A stretch of 64,000 nt of DNA from Propionibacteriaceae bacterium (GTDB lineage: Bacteria > Actinomycetota > Actinomycetes > Propionibacteriales > Propionibacteriaceae). Each line of letters opens with the position of its first letter. The stretch's first letter is position 1. The DNA lies in contig JAPUEL010000096.1 in assembly GCA_027492545.1 (NCBI GenBank), positions 80,344 to 144,343 of the forward strand, given 5' to 3'. The position numbers and the translations under genes were made by a program. Shown piece after piece: positions 18,857-29,200 of this stretch. Below the pieces are notes generated by a model. The model did no database searches. It saw only the letters and a program-made list of their open reading frames with translations, and was not told where the DNA came from.

Positions 18857-19540
18857 TCAGAGGCCGCTGGTGGGATCAGTCTCAGTGAGGTCGACGACGC
18901 CCAGCTGGATCGCCCTGACGAGTATCTGGGTCCTCGACTTCAGGCCCATCTTGTCCCCGATGTGGGACAGGTACTGCTTGATCGTTCCCTCCGACACGAA
19001 CATCCGCCCGCCGATCTGCTGATTGGTCAGACCCTGGGCCAACCACTTGAGCAGCTCCTTCTCGCGGGGGGCCAGGCCGGGGTCCGCCAGCTGCGAACGG
19101 GCGGGGTCCGGTGTGTCCACCACATTGGAGACGAGTTCCTTGCGCACGGCTGCCGACAGTGGCATGTCACCGTCGATGGCCTGGTCAATGGCCGCGAGGA
19201 GCGCGGGCCCGCCGGCATCCTTGAGCAGATAGCCGGACGCGCCGGCGCGCAGAGCGGCAACGATGTACTCGCGGGTGCCGAAGGTGGTCAGCGCCACGAT
19301 GCAGGCGCTGGGCCACTCACGGCAGATGTCCCGGGTGGCGTCGACGCCTGACTTCTCCGGCATCTGGAGGTCCATCAGGACGATGGATGGGCGGAGGCGG
19401 CGGTACGCGTCGACTGCCTCGCGGCCGTCCCGGGCCTCGCCCACCACCTCGAAGTCCTCGTGTCGGGAGAAGAAAGACCGGTAGGCCTCGCGAACGACGG
19501 GGTCGTCATCAACGACGAGGATGCGCCGCGCTATGTTCAT
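18857..19540 (-). CDS. NarL/LuxR-type response regulator
   Basis: 227 residues. Receiver domain: acidic pocket DDD near the N-terminus, phospho-acceptor Asp in VLMDLQMPEKSG, conserved Thr in ALTTF and Lys in YLLKDAGG. The C-terminal LuxR helix-turn-helix has APREKELLKWLAQGLTNQQIG and VSEGTIKQYLSHIGDKMG. Divergent from the secreted peptide and sensor kinase genes; the 142-nt intergenic region is shared. It is the obvious partner for the kinase at 19929-22232, which is of the matching HisKA_3 class. Confidence 0.92.
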   Translation of the reverse strand: MNIARRILVVDDDPVVREAYRSFFSRHEDFEVVGEARDGREAVDAYRRLRPSIVLMDLQMPEKSGVDATRDICREWPSACIVALTTFGTREYIVAALRAGASGYLLKDAGGPALLAAIDQAIDGDMPLSAAVRKELVSNVVDTPDPARSQLADPGLAPREKELLKWLAQGLTNQQIGGRMFVSEGTIKQYLSHIGDKMGLKSRTQILVRAIQLGVVDLTETDPTSGL

Positions 19541-19682
19541 GTGACTACCCTATCGGGGTGGTGCGCCGTCGTCATTGCCGGGCCGCCGACACTAAACTCT
19601 GGCCGATAGTCGGTATCAGAATTGGCGAGTAAGCGATTGACTGTGACAGAACATGTCTTTCTCCCGCGAAAAGGATATTCCC
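19541..19682. promoter_or_regulatory. Divergent control region between response regulator and peptide gene
   Basis: 142 nt shared by two divergent transcripts. AT content is higher than in the surroundings. It contains a dyad-like element, TCTGG-CCGA-TAG-TCGG-TATCAGA (about 19597-19619), which could be a response-regulator site. No promoter boxes can be assigned with confidence. Confidence 0.35.
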
Positions 19683-19856
19683 ATGAGACTTCGCACATTT
19701 GCGGCAGGCCTGCTCCTCGCTGTGGCGATCGCGCCCACCGCGGTGGCAGCCCCCAAGACCGATCCGGCGCCGGCACCGATCGGTGGATCGACCGGTGAGG
19801 TCAGCACGCAGTTCATCTGCCAGCTCTTCCCCTCCTTCCCCATCTGCCGCCACTGA
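19683..19856 (+). CDS. Small secreted two-cysteine peptide, possible signal for the adjacent kinase
   Basis: 57 residues. Start MRLRTF has AAAGGA 8 nt upstream. Residues 1-~22 form a clean Sec signal peptide (RLR, then AAGLLLAVAIAPTAVA, cleavage at AVA/A or VAA/P). The mature part is ~34 residues: a Pro/Ala-rich spacer, then STQFICQLFPSFPICRH with two Cys eight residues apart, able to close a disulfide loop at the C-terminus. It lies 72 nt upstream of the tandem sensor kinase on the same strand and divergent from the response regulator. Position and design fit a peptide pheromone, but it could also be a bacteriocin-like or wall peptide. I do not recognise a family. Confidence 0.6.
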   Translation: MRLRTFAAGLLLAVAIAPTAVAAPKTDPAPAPIGGSTGEVSTQFICQLFPSFPICRH

Positions 19857-19928
19857 CTCAGCGCGTTCACTCCCAGCGGTCCACAGTCCACCTGACCGGA
19901 TCATCAGCCGCCCCGGTCCAGTGAAGCA

Positions 19929-22232
19929 GTGGTCTGCAGCGTGAGTCGTCCCCATGATGCGTCCGGGGGTGTGCTCAACCTCGCCCGCTACGTCATTGGT
20001 GCCATGGTGGTGTACGGGGCCTTCAGCTCGTTGCTGACATGGCAGCGAATGGGCTGGCATACAGCCGTCTCGCCGATCGCTCAGATCACGGAGGGCGTCG
20101 CCTGCGCCCTGGTGCTGTGGCGTCCTCGGGCGGGGCTCATCTGCGCGATGGTCCCGATGGTGCTGACACTGTGGTTCGGCACGATGGACGCCGACCTCCT
20201 TCTTCACCTCATCGTTCCTGCAACCTTCGCGGCAATGGCACGTCCGCGTGAGGTGGTCGGCGTCGTCGGCATCTTCCTGGGCTACGCCGCCGCCCGGAGC
20301 CTCCAAGCGCAGCAGTGGGAGGTCGCGGCCGCCTACCTCATCCTGCTTGTCCTCAGCCTCACGGCCGGCCTTCTGCTGCGGGCCATGCTGGTTGCGCGGC
20401 GTCGCGGGCAGGGGGGCGTCCAGGTGATGGAGGAGGATGCCCTCCGGATCCGCGGTGAGGAGCGCGCCCTGCTCGCGGCCGAGCTCCGCTCCCTGGTCTC
20501 GGTGAGGCTGGCGGACAGCACCGCGGTGTTGAAGGCGGCCCACGGGCTCACAGATCCAGCGGCGATGAGGGTCGCGATCAGCCGGGTCAACGAGGCCTGC
20601 CTCGGCGCCCTCGGCGAGGTGCGGGCCCTCGTCGGCATGCTCCGCGAGGACCCGATGGCGGCAGGACAGGACGAGTCGGTCGCCGGGCCTGCCGCCACCA
20701 CCTCGCTGATCCGTCTGCGCGATCGCCTGGAGGAACACGGCGTGAGAGTGCGCGCCTCGGTCCTCGTCGAGCTCGACCGGGTGAGCAGCGTCACGCAGAC
20801 CACCCTCACCCGCGTGATGGAGGAGATCGTGGACGCGGTCCTCACATCGGACGCGGACGGCACTGAGGTGCTTGCCACCATCGACCGACGCCGTGGCTGG
20901 ATCATCATGGACGTTCACTACCCGGACCCCATCGTGGGAAGCTCCGTTGGCCACGAACACCGCATGGACAGGCTCCGGCAGAGGGCCGAGGCGCTGGGCG
21001 GAAGCCTCAGGCGTGAGCGCCATGCGGACGGGTGGAGCGTGCAGCTGTCACTCCCGCCCGGCATCGAACCACCTCGCGGCGAGAACCAGGGCGCGCCGCG
21101 GTCCGGATGGCGGCGCTGGGCCACGGCCGGCACCGCACGCGGTGCGCTGACGATGATGCTGACCATCGGCGGGCTGACGGCGGGGGCGGGACTCGCCGAC
21201 GCCTTCCTCAACGGCCGGATTCCGTGGGACGCGGTGTGGGAGGTGGCGGGGTTCATCGCAGCCGCGCTGCTGCTCTGGTGGCCGATCGTCGGGGTCGTGC
21301 CTGCAGGAGTCGCGGCCGTTGGCATGCTGCTCACGCCCCACTCCGACGACGCGGCCCTGGCGGCCATCCTGCTCGTCGCGTGCTGGCAGGCGGCCAGGTT
21401 GTCGCAGCGCTGGGTAGCCGTGGCGGTGGGAGTCCTCGCCTCGCTCGCCCTGGTCGTCGCCGCTCTCGCCGACGTCGGTGCCGTGCGCGAGAAGGCGACT
21501 GTGGCCGCGGTGGTCCTGGTGGCACTGCCCGTCTTCGTCGCAGCCCGTCACTTCCTGACCACGAGGCGCCGTCAGCTGGACGCGATGGCAGGGTTGCGTC
21601 GCACCACGGAGGGCATCCGCACCGAGGAGCGCAACCTTCTCGCGCGCGAGCTGCACGACGTCGTGGCGCACCATCTGTCGGTGGCCACGCTGCAGGCGAT
21701 GGCGTACGGCGAGAGCGACAGCCCCGACGAACTTCGGATGGCACTGTCCAGGATGGAGCGGTCGATGACCGGCGCCGAGGAGGAGATGGACCTGCTGAGC
21801 CGCATCATGGCCGAGTCTGCGGGCGAGGCGACGGGCATGGCTCTGGTGCGCCCCACGACGGTGGTCGGCGTCCTCGCCGAGACTCTCCGCGACAACGGCT
21901 TCCGCGTCTCGGTCTCCGTCGATCCGCTGTCCGACTCACTTCCCGCCCCAACCCTGCGCACCCTCACCCGCGTGATGCAGGAGGGCGTGACCAACATCCT
22001 CAGGTACGGCCGGCGAGACGCCATGTGCCGGCTGACGCTCACGGTCCTCGACGACGAGGTGTCTCTCCAGATATCCAATGCCCTGCCGAGTCGCCGTCGT
22101 AGTTCCGCTCTGTCGTTGGGGTACGGGCTCGCCGGAATCCGGGAGCGGGTGGATCTCCTCGGAGGGCGGTTCGCGGTCTCCGACGCCGACGACACCTGGG
22201 TGGTCGAGGTCGCGCTGCCTCACGCCGTCTAG
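19929..22232 (+). CDS. Tandem fused sensor histidine kinase: pseudokinase half plus active-type half
   Basis: 767 residues built from two copies of the same plan. Copy 1: about five or six membrane helices (~15-155), then a HisKA_3/HATPase-like region in which the H-box is [11 protein letters not shown] (Arg near residue 187 where His belongs) and the N-box reads EEIVDAVL. Copy 2: further helices (~400-540), then a proper H-box [13 protein letters not shown] (His ~576), N-box [11 protein letters not shown], and [16 protein letters not shown]. So only the C-terminal half looks able to phosphorylate. Partner regulator is divergent at 18857-19540. GTG at 19929 or 19941 could start; no clear ribosome site. 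The 3' end overlaps pntB convergently by 4 nt. Confidence 0.85.
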   Translation: MVCSVSRPHDASGGVLNLARYVIGAMVVYGAFSSLLTWQRMGWHTAVSPIAQITEGVACALVLWRPRAGLICAMVPMVLTLWFGTMDADLLLHLIVPATFAAMARPREVVGVVGIFLGYAAARSLQAQQWEVAAAYLILLVLSLTAGLLLRAMLVARRRGQGGVQVMEEDALRIRGEERALLAAELRSLVSVRLADSTAVLKAAHGLTDPAAMRVAISRVNEACLGALGEVRALVGMLREDPMAAGQDESVAGPAATTSLIRLRDRLEEHGVRVRASVLVELDRVSSVTQTTLTRVMEEIVDAVLTSDADGTEVLATIDRRRGWIIMDVHYPDPIVGSSVGHEHRMDRLRQRAEALGGSLRRERHADGWSVQLSLPPGIEPPRGENQGAPRSGWRRWATAGTARGALTMMLTIGGLTAGAGLADAFLNGRIPWDAVWEVAGFIAAALLLWWPIVGVVPAGVAAVGMLLTPHSDDAALAAILLVACWQAARLSQRWVAVAVGVLASLALVVAALADVGAVREKATVAAVVLVALPVFVAARHFLTTRRRQLDAMAGLRRTTEGIRTEERNLLARELHDVVAHHLSVATLQAMAYGESDSPDELRMALSRMERSMTGAEEEMDLLSRIMAESAGEATGMALVRPTTVVGVLAETLRDNGFRVSVSVDPLSDSLPAPTLRTLTRVMQEGVTNILRYGRRDAMCRLTLTVLDDEVSLQISNALPSRRRSSALSLGYGLAGIRERVDLLGGRFAVSDADDTWVVEVALPHAV

Positions 22233-23656
22233 ACGGCGGGGACAGAGGCCCCCACGGCGGCCACCAGGGCGTCCGCGCTGGACTTCGCATCCCCGAACAG
22301 CATCGCGGTGTTCTCGCGGAAGAAGAGCGGGTTCTCGACGCCCGAGTAGCCGGCGGCCATGGACCTCTTGAACACCACCACCTGACGCGCCTCCCAGACG
22401 TGCAGGACAGGCATGCCGGAGATGGGCGAGCCCTGTTCCATCGCCGCGGGATTGACGGTGTCGTTGGCGCCGATGACCAGCACCACGTCGGTTCGGGGGA
22501 AGTCGTCGTTGATCTCGTCCATCTCGAGCACGATGTCGTAGGGCACCCGCGCCTCCGCCAGGAGCACGTTCATATGTCCCGGGAGCCGGCCCGCGACGGG
22601 GTGGATGGCGAACCGCACGGTCTTGCCCTGCGCGATGAGGCGGCGTGTCAGCTCTGCGACGGGGTGCTGCGCCTGGGCAACGGCCATGCCGTATCCCGGT
22701 GCGATGATGACCGAGTCCGCGTCACGCAACCAACCGGCGACCTCGTCGGCGTCGGCGCTGACGGCGGTCATCGGGTTCCCCTGGGCGTCGAGGACGGGGG
22801 CCGACGTTCCCGTCGAGTCGGCGGTGCCGAAGCCTCCGAGGAGCACGTTGGTGATCGAGCGGTTCATGCCGCGGGCCATGACCACCGAGAGGATGATGCC
22901 CGACATGCCGACGATCGTGCCCGCCACGACGAGGAGATCGGAGCCGATTGCGAACCCCGACAGCGCCCCTGCCCAGCCGGAGAACGAGTTCAGGAAGCTC
23001 ACCACCACCGGCATGTCGGCTCCGCCGATGGCCATGACCATGACGATGCCCACCACGTAGCCGAGAAGGTGTGTGAGGACCAGGGCCCACAGATTCGGGG
23101 TGGCCAGGTGCCAGGCGAGTGAGCCGAGCAGCCCGATGCCCAACAGGGTCATGACCACGCCCCTGGCGGGCACCGTGACGGGCTTGGACGTGATCCTGCC
23201 GCCGAGCTTGCCCCAGGCCACCACCGATCCGGAGAACGTGAGCGCGCCCACGAACACGGCCAGCCACACCTCCACGCCGTGGACGATCTGGTCCGCCAGG
23301 ACGGGGTAGGCGTCGGTCCCGAGGGCCGAGTTGATGCCCACCAGGGCCGATGCCTGGCCGCCGAACGCGTTGAACAGCGCGACAAGGCCGGGCAGGCCCG
23401 TCATCGCCACCCGAGCGGAGTACGGAAGGCCGACCGCGAATGCCGCGGCGAGCCCGACGAGAAGCAGGATGAAGCCGGTGGTATCCCACCGCTGGCTGAA
23501 GGTGTGCACGATGGTGGCCACGACGGCCAGCGTCATGCCCACGATGCCGTACGCGTTTCCGCTGCGGGCCGTCTCCTGCTTGCCGAGCCCCACGATGCCG
23601 AGGATGAAGAGCAGTGCCGCGACGATGTATCCGCCATAGACGATGTTGGCCAGCAT
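22229..23656 (-). CDS. pntB: NAD(P) transhydrogenase subunit beta
   Basis: 475 residues. Membrane and NADP(H)-binding subunit of proton-translocating transhydrogenase. Around eight to nine membrane helices occupy residues 1-~260. The C-terminal dIII domain shows [15 protein letters not shown] and [15 protein letters not shown], typical NADP-binding motifs. It is 4 nt downstream of pntA with a good AGAGGAG site. Supplies NADPH from NADH using the proton gradient. Confidence 0.96.
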   Translation of the reverse strand: MLANIVYGGYIVAALLFILGIVGLGKQETARSGNAYGIVGMTLAVVATIVHTFSQRWDTTGFILLLVGLAAAFAVGLPYSARVAMTGLPGLVALFNAFGGQASALVGINSALGTDAYPVLADQIVHGVEVWLAVFVGALTFSGSVVAWGKLGGRITSKPVTVPARGVVMTLLGIGLLGSLAWHLATPNLWALVLTHLLGYVVGIVMVMAIGGADMPVVVSFLNSFSGWAGALSGFAIGSDLLVVAGTIVGMSGIILSVVMARGMNRSITNVLLGGFGTADSTGTSAPVLDAQGNPMTAVSADADEVAGWLRDADSVIIAPGYGMAVAQAQHPVAELTRRLIAQGKTVRFAIHPVAGRLPGHMNVLLAEARVPYDIVLEMDEINDDFPRTDVVLVIGANDTVNPAAMEQGSPISGMPVLHVWEARQVVVFKRSMAAGYSGVENPLFFRENTAMLFGDAKSSADALVAAVGASVPAV

Positions 23657-23660
23657 TGGG

Positions 23661-25190
23661 TCAGCTCCTCTGGAACATGGCGAGCATGCGATGGGTGATG
23701 GCGAACCCGCCGACGCAGTTGATCCCCGCCAACACGATGGCGACGAGGGCCAGAATCTGCACGTGCAGCAGGTCCGAGGTCAGCTGGGTGATGGCACCGA
23801 CGATCGTGATGCCGGAGACCGCGTTGGAGACGCTCATCAGCGGTGTGTAGAGGGCGGGTTGGACGCCCCAGATGACGTAGTAGCCCACCACGCACGCCAG
23901 CCCGAACACGAGGATGCTCGACAGGAAGCTGGCGGGGAGGACGAGCGAGAGCAGGAGCCACGCGGACACCAGCATGAGCACGAGCCGGAACCGGGACCAT
24001 TCGGAGCGCGGAGGAGCGGGGGGTGGCGGCGCCACGGCCACGCTCGCCACCGGGGTGGCGGACGCCACCGACACCTCGATGGGCGGTGGCGGGAAGGTGA
24101 CCTCGCCGCCACGGGCGACGGTCATCTGGCGGTGCACCTGATCGTCGAAGTCGAGCTGCACGACGCCGTCCTTGGCGGGGGTGAGCAGCTTCATCAGGTT
24201 CACGACGTTGGTGCCGTACAGCTGGGACGCCTGACCAGGCAGGCGGCTGGCGAGGTCCGTGTAGCCCACGATGTGCACGCCGCCGTCGGTCACGTAGGAC
24301 TCGCCGGGGCGGGTGAGCTCGCAGTTGCCGCCCCCACTGGCGGCGAGGTCGACGATCACGCTGCCGGCACGCATCGAGGCCACCATCTCGGCGGTGATGA
24401 GCTTCGGCGACGGGCGTCCGGGGATGGCCGCGGTCGTGATGATGATGTCCACCGTGCGGGCCTGCTGGGCGTAGAGCTCGGCAGCCCGCTCGGCGTAGTC
24501 AGCCGTTGTGGCCTTGGCGTATCCGTCGGACGACACACCCTGATCGTCCTGGGCCACGGTGAGAAACTTGGCACCCATCGACTCGACCTGCTCGGCAGTC
24601 TCGGGCCGCACGTCGGTGGCGTACACCTCGGCGCCGAGGCTGCCGGCGGTGCCGATCGCGGCGAGCCCCGCGACCCCGGTGCCGATCACGAACACCTTCG
24701 CAGGGGGGACCTTCCCCGCAGCGGTCACCTGGCCGGCGAAGAACCGGCCGAAGGCGTGACCCGCCTCGATCACCGCGCGGTAGCCCGAGATGTTGGCCAT
24801 CGAGCTGAGGGCGTCGAGTGACTGCGCGCGTGAGATCCGCGGCACCATGTCCATCGAGAGCGCCGTCACGCCCCGCGCGGCGAGCGCCTCCACCAGGTCT
24901 GTGCCGGTGCGGGGGTGCAGGAATCCGATGAGGATCTGCTCGCTGCCCAGCCGCGACACCTGATCGGCCGTCGGCTCGCCGACGATCGCGACGATGTCGG
25001 CCGCCCACACCTCGGCCGTGTCCACGACGGTGGCCCCGGCGTCCTCGAAGGCGCCATCGGGCAGGGCGGCCAGGACGCCGGCCCCTCTCTCCACCACCAC
25101 GTCGTAGCCCAGCTTCAGCAGCGCGGCCACTGTGACGGGCGTCGCGGCCACGCGCGTCCCGGGGGCCTCGTTGGGGATGCCGATCCTCAT
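23661..25190 (-). CDS. pntA: NAD(P) transhydrogenase subunit alpha
   Basis: 509 residues, the length of E. coli PntA, so alpha-1 and alpha-2 are fused here. The N-terminal NAD(H)-binding dI domain is alanine dehydrogenase-like ([41 protein letters not shown]). A Pro/Ala-rich linker (~370-385) leads to three or four C-terminal membrane helices. Start ATG has GGACCCCC upstream rather than a strong SD. First gene of the pntAB operon; divergent from ffh. Confidence 0.96.
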   Translation of the reverse strand: MRIGIPNEAPGTRVAATPVTVAALLKLGYDVVVERGAGVLAALPDGAFEDAGATVVDTAEVWAADIVAIVGEPTADQVSRLGSEQILIGFLHPRTGTDLVEALAARGVTALSMDMVPRISRAQSLDALSSMANISGYRAVIEAGHAFGRFFAGQVTAAGKVPPAKVFVIGTGVAGLAAIGTAGSLGAEVYATDVRPETAEQVESMGAKFLTVAQDDQGVSSDGYAKATTADYAERAAELYAQQARTVDIIITTAAIPGRPSPKLITAEMVASMRAGSVIVDLAASGGGNCELTRPGESYVTDGGVHIVGYTDLASRLPGQASQLYGTNVVNLMKLLTPAKDGVVQLDFDDQVHRQMTVARGGEVTFPPPPIEVSVASATPVASVAVAPPPPAPPRSEWSRFRLVLMLVSAWLLLSLVLPASFLSSILVFGLACVVGYYVIWGVQPALYTPLMSVSNAVSGITIVGAITQLTSDLLHVQILALVAIVLAGINCVGGFAITHRMLAMFQRS

Positions 25191-25317
25191 GCGTGGGGGT
25201 CCTTTCGCCGGCGGGTTCAGTCCTGAAGGAGCCTAACGCCCGGGTGGGCCGTTGTCCGGGGCGGGGCCCACTCGCCTATCCTGGTGCGGTTGCATCATCT
25301 CCGAAGGGCTCAGATCA

Positions 25318-26847
25318 GTGTTCGACACGCTGCAGGACCGGCTGTCGTCGGTATTCAAGGGGCTGCGCTCCAAGGGGCGCCTCACCGAGGCCGACATCGA
25401 CGCCACGATGCGGGAGATCCGCATCGCGCTGCTCGAGGCAGACGTCAACCTGGGCGTGGTCAAGGAGTTCGTCGCCGCGGTGAAGTCACGGGTGCTCGAT
25501 GCCGAGGTGTCGAAAGCGCTCAACCCGTCGCAGCAGATCATCAAGGTGGTCAACGAGGAGTTGATCGGCATCCTCGGGGGCGAGGCGCGCACGGTCAGGT
25601 TCGCCAAGCGCCCGCCCACCGTCATCATGCTCGCCGGCCTCCAGGGCGCCGGCAAGACCACTCTCGCGGGAAAGCTCGCGCGCTGGCTGAAGTCGGCGCA
25701 GCACACCCCGCTGCTCGTCGCCGCTGACCTGCAGCGCCCCAACGCGGTCAACCAGTTGCAGATCGTCGGGGAGCGCGCCGGCGTGCACGTCTTCGCGCCG
25801 GAGCCGGGCAACGGTGTGGGAGACCCGGTGGAGGTGGCCCGGCGGGCCCTCGCCCACGCCGAGACCAAGCTCTACGACGTGGTGATCGTCGACACGGCGG
25901 GTCGCCTCGGCATCGACCGGGAGCTGATGCAGCAGGCCGCGGACATCAAGGCGGCCGTCAACCCCGACGAGACCCTGTTCGTCGTCGACGCCATGATCGG
26001 TCAGGACGCCGTCAACACGGCCAAGGCCTTCGACGAGGGGGTCGGGGTCGACGGCGTGGTCCTCACGAAGCTCGACGGCGACGCTCGCGGTGGCGCGGCA
26101 CTCTCGGTGGCGCGGGTCCTCGGCAAGCCCATCATGTTCGCCTCCAGCGGCGAGGGACTGGCCGACTTCGACATGTTCCATCCGGACCGGATGGCTTCGC
26201 GGATCCTGGGCATGGGAGACGTCCTCACCCTCATCGAACAGGCTGAGAAGACGTTCGACGCCGAGGAGTCCCGCGCCGCGGCCGAGAAGCTGATGGGCCG
26301 GGGGAAGTTCGGTCTGCAGGACTTCCTCTCCCAGATGCAGCAGTTGCGCAAGATGGGCCCCATGTCGAAGATCCTCGGCATGCTTCCCGGCGCAGGCCAG
26401 TTCAAGCAGGCGATCAACGAGATCGACGAGAAGGAGATCGACCGGATCGAAGCGATCATCTACTCGATGACCCCGAAGGAGCGCGACGACGTCTCGATCC
26501 TCAACGGATCCAGGCGCGCACGCATCGCCAAGGGAGCCGGCGTGCAGGTCTCCGAGGTCAACAAGCTGGTCAACCGCTTCGTCGAGGCCCGCAAGATGAT
26601 GGAGGCCATGGCGGGCGGGGGCATGCCCGGGATGGGCGGGATGCCTGGAGCGCCCGGCATCGGCGGTGGCCGCCGGGCCCAGCAGAGGAAGCAGCAGCCG
26701 AAGAAGCAGCAGCGCAAGGGCCCCAAGGGTGTTCGCCAGCAACCCGTCTCGCAGGCGGGGCTGCCGCAGGTCCCGCAGACCATCGACGACTTCCAGCTGC
26801 CGCCCGACCTGCAGAAGATGTTCAACGAGAACAAGCCCAAGTTCTAG
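25318..26847 (+). CDS. ffh: Signal recognition particle protein Ffh
   Basis: 509 residues. SRP54 GTPase. N domain starts FDTLQDRLSSVFKGLRSKG; G1 GLQGAGKTT at 107-115; DTAGRLGIDREL; TKLDGDARGG near 250. The Met-rich M domain has FLSQMQQLRKMGPMSKILGMLPG, then a Gly/Met-rich and Lys/Gln-rich tail. The GTG at 25318 (GAAGGG upstream) matches the family start. Divergent from pntA. Confidence 0.97.
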   Translation: MFDTLQDRLSSVFKGLRSKGRLTEADIDATMREIRIALLEADVNLGVVKEFVAAVKSRVLDAEVSKALNPSQQIIKVVNEELIGILGGEARTVRFAKRPPTVIMLAGLQGAGKTTLAGKLARWLKSAQHTPLLVAADLQRPNAVNQLQIVGERAGVHVFAPEPGNGVGDPVEVARRALAHAETKLYDVVIVDTAGRLGIDRELMQQAADIKAAVNPDETLFVVDAMIGQDAVNTAKAFDEGVGVDGVVLTKLDGDARGGAALSVARVLGKPIMFASSGEGLADFDMFHPDRMASRILGMGDVLTLIEQAEKTFDAEESRAAAEKLMGRGKFGLQDFLSQMQQLRKMGPMSKILGMLPGAGQFKQAINEIDEKEIDRIEAIIYSMTPKERDDVSILNGSRRARIAKGAGVQVSEVNKLVNRFVEARKMMEAMAGGGMPGMGGMPGAPGIGGGRRAQQRKQQPKKQQRKGPKGVRQQPVSQAGLPQVPQTIDDFQLPPDLQKMFNENKPKF

Positions 26848-26855
26848 GAGCCACC

Positions 26856-27926
26856 ATGTCAGCTCTTCACCTCACGGGGGTGTTCCTCCCCGACGCCGAG
26901 CCGAGGGAGGTGTGGATCGCGGACGGTGTGATCTCGGAGGAGCCGGTGCCGGGCGCCGTGACGGTCGCCTCGGACGCCTGGGTGCTCCCGGGGCTCGTCG
27001 ACGCGCACTGTCACATCGGGCTCGGTCCTCAGGGCGCGGTCAGCGCCGACACTGCCCGCGGGCAGGCGGAAACCGATCTCGCGGCCGGAACGATGCTCAT
27101 CCGTGACGCCGGGTCGCCGTCGGACACCCGGTGGATCCAACGGACCGCCGCGCTGCCACGCCTGATCCGCTCCGGACGGCACGTCGCCCGGCCACTGCGC
27201 TACATCCGCTACCTCGGGGTCGAGGTGGAGCCTGAGCGGCTCGTCGAGCAGGTTCGCCATGAGGCGCGCGACGGCGACGGCTGGGTCAAGCTTGTGGGGG
27301 ACTGGATCAACCGGTCAGTGGGGGACCTGGCCCCGCTGTGGCCGGCGGCCGTGGCCGCGGCGGCCATCGCCGCCGCGCACGAGGAGGGTGCGCGCGTGAC
27401 GGCCCACTGCTTCGGGGAGCAGTCCGTCCATGAGCTGGTGGCCGCCGGCATCGACTGCATCGAGCACGGCACGGGACTCTCGGACGACGGGATCGCCCAG
27501 ATGGCCGAGCGGGGCACTGCGCTGGTGCCCACCATGATCAATCTGGACAACTTCCCCCGCTACGCCACCCCGGCCCGCGACAAGTTCCCCTCGTACTACT
27601 CGCACATGATGGACCTCTACGCCCGGCGCAAGCAGACGATCGGCTCGGCCATCGAGGCCGGCGTGCCGGTGTACGCCGGCACCGATGCGGGAACGGTCGT
27701 CGAGCACGGCCGGATCCGCGACGAGATCGAGGCCCTGGCGGAGCTCGGCGGCACGGAGTTCGCGCTGGGCGCGGCCAGTTGGGGTGCGCGGGCCTGGCTC
27801 GGGGCGGACGTGCTTGCGGAAGGTTCGAGCGCGGATCTCATCGTGCTCGATGCCGATCCCCGGGAGGACCTCTCGACCCTCCGTCGTCCCCGCGCGTTGA
27901 TCCTTCGCGGCACGGTGGTCGGCTGA
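26856..27926 (+). CDS. Metal-dependent amidohydrolase
   Basis: 356 residues. Amidohydrolase superfamily (imidazolonepropionase/prolidase-like). The metal ligands HxH are His51 and His53 in VDAHCHIGLG; further ligands in VTAHCFGEQSVHELV and CIEHGTGL; the catalytic Asp is in VYAGTDAGT. GASLGA-type C-terminal (ASWGARAWLGAD) and IVLDADPREDL are usual for the family. Substrate unknown. Follows ffh by 8 nt with AGGAGCC, so probably co-transcribed. Confidence 0.85.
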   Translation: MSALHLTGVFLPDAEPREVWIADGVISEEPVPGAVTVASDAWVLPGLVDAHCHIGLGPQGAVSADTARGQAETDLAAGTMLIRDAGSPSDTRWIQRTAALPRLIRSGRHVARPLRYIRYLGVEVEPERLVEQVRHEARDGDGWVKLVGDWINRSVGDLAPLWPAAVAAAAIAAAHEEGARVTAHCFGEQSVHELVAAGIDCIEHGTGLSDDGIAQMAERGTALVPTMINLDNFPRYATPARDKFPSYYSHMMDLYARRKQTIGSAIEAGVPVYAGTDAGTVVEHGRIRDEIEALAELGGTEFALGAASWGARAWLGADVLAEGSSADLIVLDADPREDLSTLRRPRALILRGTVVG

Positions 27927-27962
27927 CTGGGTACTGTGGCGGCTGACCGAAGGAGGCCCACC

Positions 27963-29174
27963 GTGTCCGACCCCAGCCAGTCGTTCCCGCCACCCAGCGT
28001 GGACCAGCGCTCAGCAGATCTGCCCCAGCCGGCACCCACGCCCCAGCCCGCGGGTCCCGTGGCGCCGGGGCCGGTCCTGCCCCCCGCGCCAAGGACCCAG
28101 GGCGGATTCGGCCGCGGGTTCGGCATCGGAGCGGGCATCGGGCTGGGCCTCGGAGCCGCGTCGCTGCTCATGGCGCTCGTGCTCGGCGTCGTCACGATCA
28201 TCGGGTCGATGACGCTCGTCTCGACGGCGGGCGGGGTCGCCACCACCCAGCTGGACACCATCTGGGGCGGGGGGAGCCAGAGCCTCCGGGCCATCACGGT
28301 GGCGGGACCCATCATGGCCGACGCATCCGACGGGGCGTTGCTCAGCGCCGGATCCTACGGCTACGAGATCGCGGCCCAGCTCGACGAACTGACCACCGAC
28401 GATGCGGCCGGGGTGGTGCTGCTGGTCAACACCCCGGGAGGCAGCATCGCGGGCTCCCGCGCGATCAGCGATGCCGTGCTGCGCTACCAGGAGCGCACCG
28501 GTCAGAAGGTGCTGGTGCACGTGAGCTCCATCTCCGCCTCCGGCGGGGTCTACGCCACCGCGCCGGCGGACGAGATCATTGTCGACCACGGGGCCCTGGT
28601 CGGCTCCATCGGCGTCATCTTCGGCCCGTTCGACCAGTACACGGACGTGGTCGCCACCAGCGGCACGCTGTTCGAGTCCGGGGTGACCACCACCGGCGGC
28701 ATCACGAGCGAGTACCTCACGCAGGGTGAGGGAAAAGACTTCGGGAACCCCTTCAGGCCCATCACCGACGAGGAGCGGGCCGTCTACACCGCGGGGCTGG
28801 CGGCTGAGTACGACACGTTCGTGGCCCACGTCGCGCAACACCGCGACATCAGCGAGGCGGCGATCCGTGATCAGATCGGGGCGCACCTCTACGACTCGGT
28901 GCGCGCGCAGGACTACGGCCTGATCGACGGCGTGCTCGGCCGCGACGAGTTCTTCCGTCACGCCGCCGAGGCAGCCGGGCTTGACCCGGAGGACACGAGG
29001 GTCGAGGCGATCGCGCAGCCCAGCGCGTGGGAGGCGTTCCTGGGAGTGGAGCGGCCCTTCGGGGTGGCGCCCGCCGCGGAGACCGGCGACGGGGTGGTGC
29101 CGGTACTGAGCCCGACCTTCTGCCACGCGGCCCAGCCGTTGGCGCTCTCCGGTAGCGTCGAGCGGCTCTGCTGA
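27963..29174 (+). CDS. S49 family peptidase (SppA-like)
   Basis: 403 residues. N-terminal Pro-rich cytosolic part, then one membrane helix (~55-90, IGLGLGAASLLMALVLGVVTIIG), then a ClpP/crotonase-fold protease domain outside. The nucleophile is Ser193 in SISASGGVYATAPADEI; GSIGVIFG follows. Signal peptide peptidase role is likely. GAAGGAGG stands before the GTG start. Convergent with the zincin gene downstream. Confidence 0.88.
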   Translation: MSDPSQSFPPPSVDQRSADLPQPAPTPQPAGPVAPGPVLPPAPRTQGGFGRGFGIGAGIGLGLGAASLLMALVLGVVTIIGSMTLVSTAGGVATTQLDTIWGGGSQSLRAITVAGPIMADASDGALLSAGSYGYEIAAQLDELTTDDAAGVVLLVNTPGGSIAGSRAISDAVLRYQERTGQKVLVHVSSISASGGVYATAPADEIIVDHGALVGSIGVIFGPFDQYTDVVATSGTLFESGVTTTGGITSEYLTQGEGKDFGNPFRPITDEERAVYTAGLAAEYDTFVAHVAQHRDISEAAIRDQIGAHLYDSVRAQDYGLIDGVLGRDEFFRHAAEAAGLDPEDTRVEAIAQPSAWEAFLGVERPFGVAPAAETGDGVVPVLSPTFCHAAQPLALSGSVERLC

Positions 29175-29200
29175 GGCTCAGGCGAGCGGCCAGCGCCTGC

